A stretch of DNA of 54,216 bases from Lentimicrobiaceae bacterium. GTDB taxonomy: Bacteria > Bacteroidota > Bacteroidia > Bacteroidales > F082. The stretch is taken from the NCBI GenBank assembly GCA_015061365.1, contig SUWS01000011.1, positions 1 to 54,216 of the forward strand. The letters are read 5' to 3'. The notes below the pieces were generated by a model, which saw only the letters and a program-made list of their open reading frames with translations, had not been told where the DNA came from and did not search any database. Shown here one piece after another: positions 53,565 to 54,216 of this stretch. The stretch's first letter is position 1. Every line of letters starts with the position of its first letter. The position numbers and the translations under genes are program-made.

Positions 53565-54206
53565 TTATTTTCTAAACATAAATTTTAAACCTAATTTTAC
53601 TCCAAAAACAGGCGCAAATGTTAAATCAACGTTGGAATCTCTAACAATATCTTTGTTGAAGGTGTAATTGAAATAAGGCTCTGCTTTTAATTTCAAGTGT
53701 TCTGTCAATAAAAAATCTATATTTATACTTAAATTTATCGCATTAGCTTTACACTTGTTATCATCTTCATAATATGATGTTATAAAAATAATTCCTGTAC
53801 TGAATCCGCATGAAATATGTTGTTTTAATTTATGAAGATAACCTACATTTAAAGCATAATTATAGGAAATATATTTGAAATTATTGGACTGATCAAACCA
53901 TTCTCCATTTATTAACGACTGATAATAGTGTGTATAATTAAACGGATTTATTCCAAATCCTGCTTTTCCTATCAAATATCCCCTTGGGGTTTCTACATCA
54001 AGTCCTAAAAAAATATCAGCGTTAAATGGTGTATTTGATTTTAACCTCTCATTCTTATATCCTGTATCATAAAACAAAGAATATTTAAGACCTCCATTTA
54101 TCTCAATAAAAATGCTTTTCTCAAATTTATCTTCATCTATAATATTTTGTGATGAAGATAAAATAGATATTAAAAGGAATGCAGTAGTTATAATTATATT
54201 CTTCAT
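53565..54206 (-). CDS. Small outer-membrane beta-barrel protein
   Basis: 213 residues; signal peptide MKNIIITTAFLLISILSSSQ. Alternating strands with aromatic girdle residues (SIFIEINGGLKYSLFY, GYLIGKAGFGINPF, HISCGFSTGIIFITSYY, LKAEPYFNYTF) and a final strand GVKLGLKFMFRK indicate an eight- to ten-stranded barrel of the porin-like Bacteroidota type. Function unknown. The gene is complete and begins 10 nt inside the window edge; its promoter lies outside. Confidence 0.75.
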   Translation of the reverse strand: MKNIIITTAFLLISILSSSQNIIDEDKFEKSIFIEINGGLKYSLFYDTGYKNERLKSNTPFNADIFLGLDVETPRGYLIGKAGFGINPFNYTHYYQSLINGEWFDQSNNFKYISYNYALNVGYLHKLKQHISCGFSTGIIFITSYYEDDNKCKANAINLSINIDFLLTEHLKLKAEPYFNYTFNKDIVRDSNVDLTFAPVFGVKLGLKFMFRK

Positions 54207-54216
54207 TGGATTATTA

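Overview
The window looks like a chromosomal segment of a Bacteroidota bacterium, most likely order Bacteroidales. The evidence is AT-rich DNA, repeated TAnnTTTG promoter elements (the Bacteroidota -7 box), TonB-dependent receptors with carboxypeptidase-regulatory N-domains, type IX secretion (T9SS) sorting tails and a PorV/PorQ-like barrel, a DUF5686 protein, propeller-domain/LytTR signalling, and an S46 dipeptidyl peptidase. I cannot place it below order level. S46 and M49 peptidases, an asparaginase and a DcuC/YfcC carrier suggest a peptide- and amino-acid-using lifestyle (inference).

Layout. 98-4001: a propeller sensor kinase and its LytTR regulator. 4233-13489: a TonB receptor, a 1466-residue secreted protein and a PorV-like barrel in one operon, followed by greA and a HIT protein. 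14560-18930: a DUF5686 outer-membrane protein, a three-copy 64-bp hairpin repeat, a MazG-like pyrophosphohydrolase and an RlmL-type methyltransferase. 18999-26507: a GH16-like lipoprotein, an AlgI-like MBOAT with two AlgJ/AlgX-like esterase-fold proteins, and an NAD-dependent epimerase. 26733-31212: a T9SS cargo protein, a DUF3244-like peptide and a TPR/HTH membrane regulator. 31705-34256: an ExbB-x-ExbD-ExbD energiser and tRNA-Ser(GGA). 34399-43064: ansA, tatD, hflX, trpS, a YfcC carrier and a second TonB-type barrel. 43147-54206: DPP7, M49 peptidase, hemW, a lipoprotein/unknown/ApbE operon, an OB-fold-like lipoprotein, glyA and a small barrel protein.

The most striking feature is not a gene. 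About eighteen places carry degenerate tandem arrays with a strict 7-bp period (units such as TTCAAAG, TTTTCAA, AATTCAT, CTGTTGT, GAGCTTT, CTTTAAA) or 8-bp period (TTCTAAGA, ATCTGAGA). Different loci use different units but keep the period. Many arrays flip orientation midway, so they can fold into long imperfect hairpins. They sit mostly at or within a few bases of stop codons, sometimes supplying the stop itself; three lie just upstream of near-identical promoters; several lie in frame inside genes, most dramatically a TPR regulator with five insertions. Heptanucleotide short tandem repeats are known from filamentous cyanobacteria; a multi-family 7/8-bp hairpin-array system with this gene-end placement is what I consider most worth following up here.

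Functionally, the ExbB/ExbD unit would energise the two TonB-type receptors, T9SS would export the 1466-residue protein and the 26733-28235 cargo, and the MBOAT/AlgJ set would O-acylate an exported glycan. These links are inferred from families, not shown directly.
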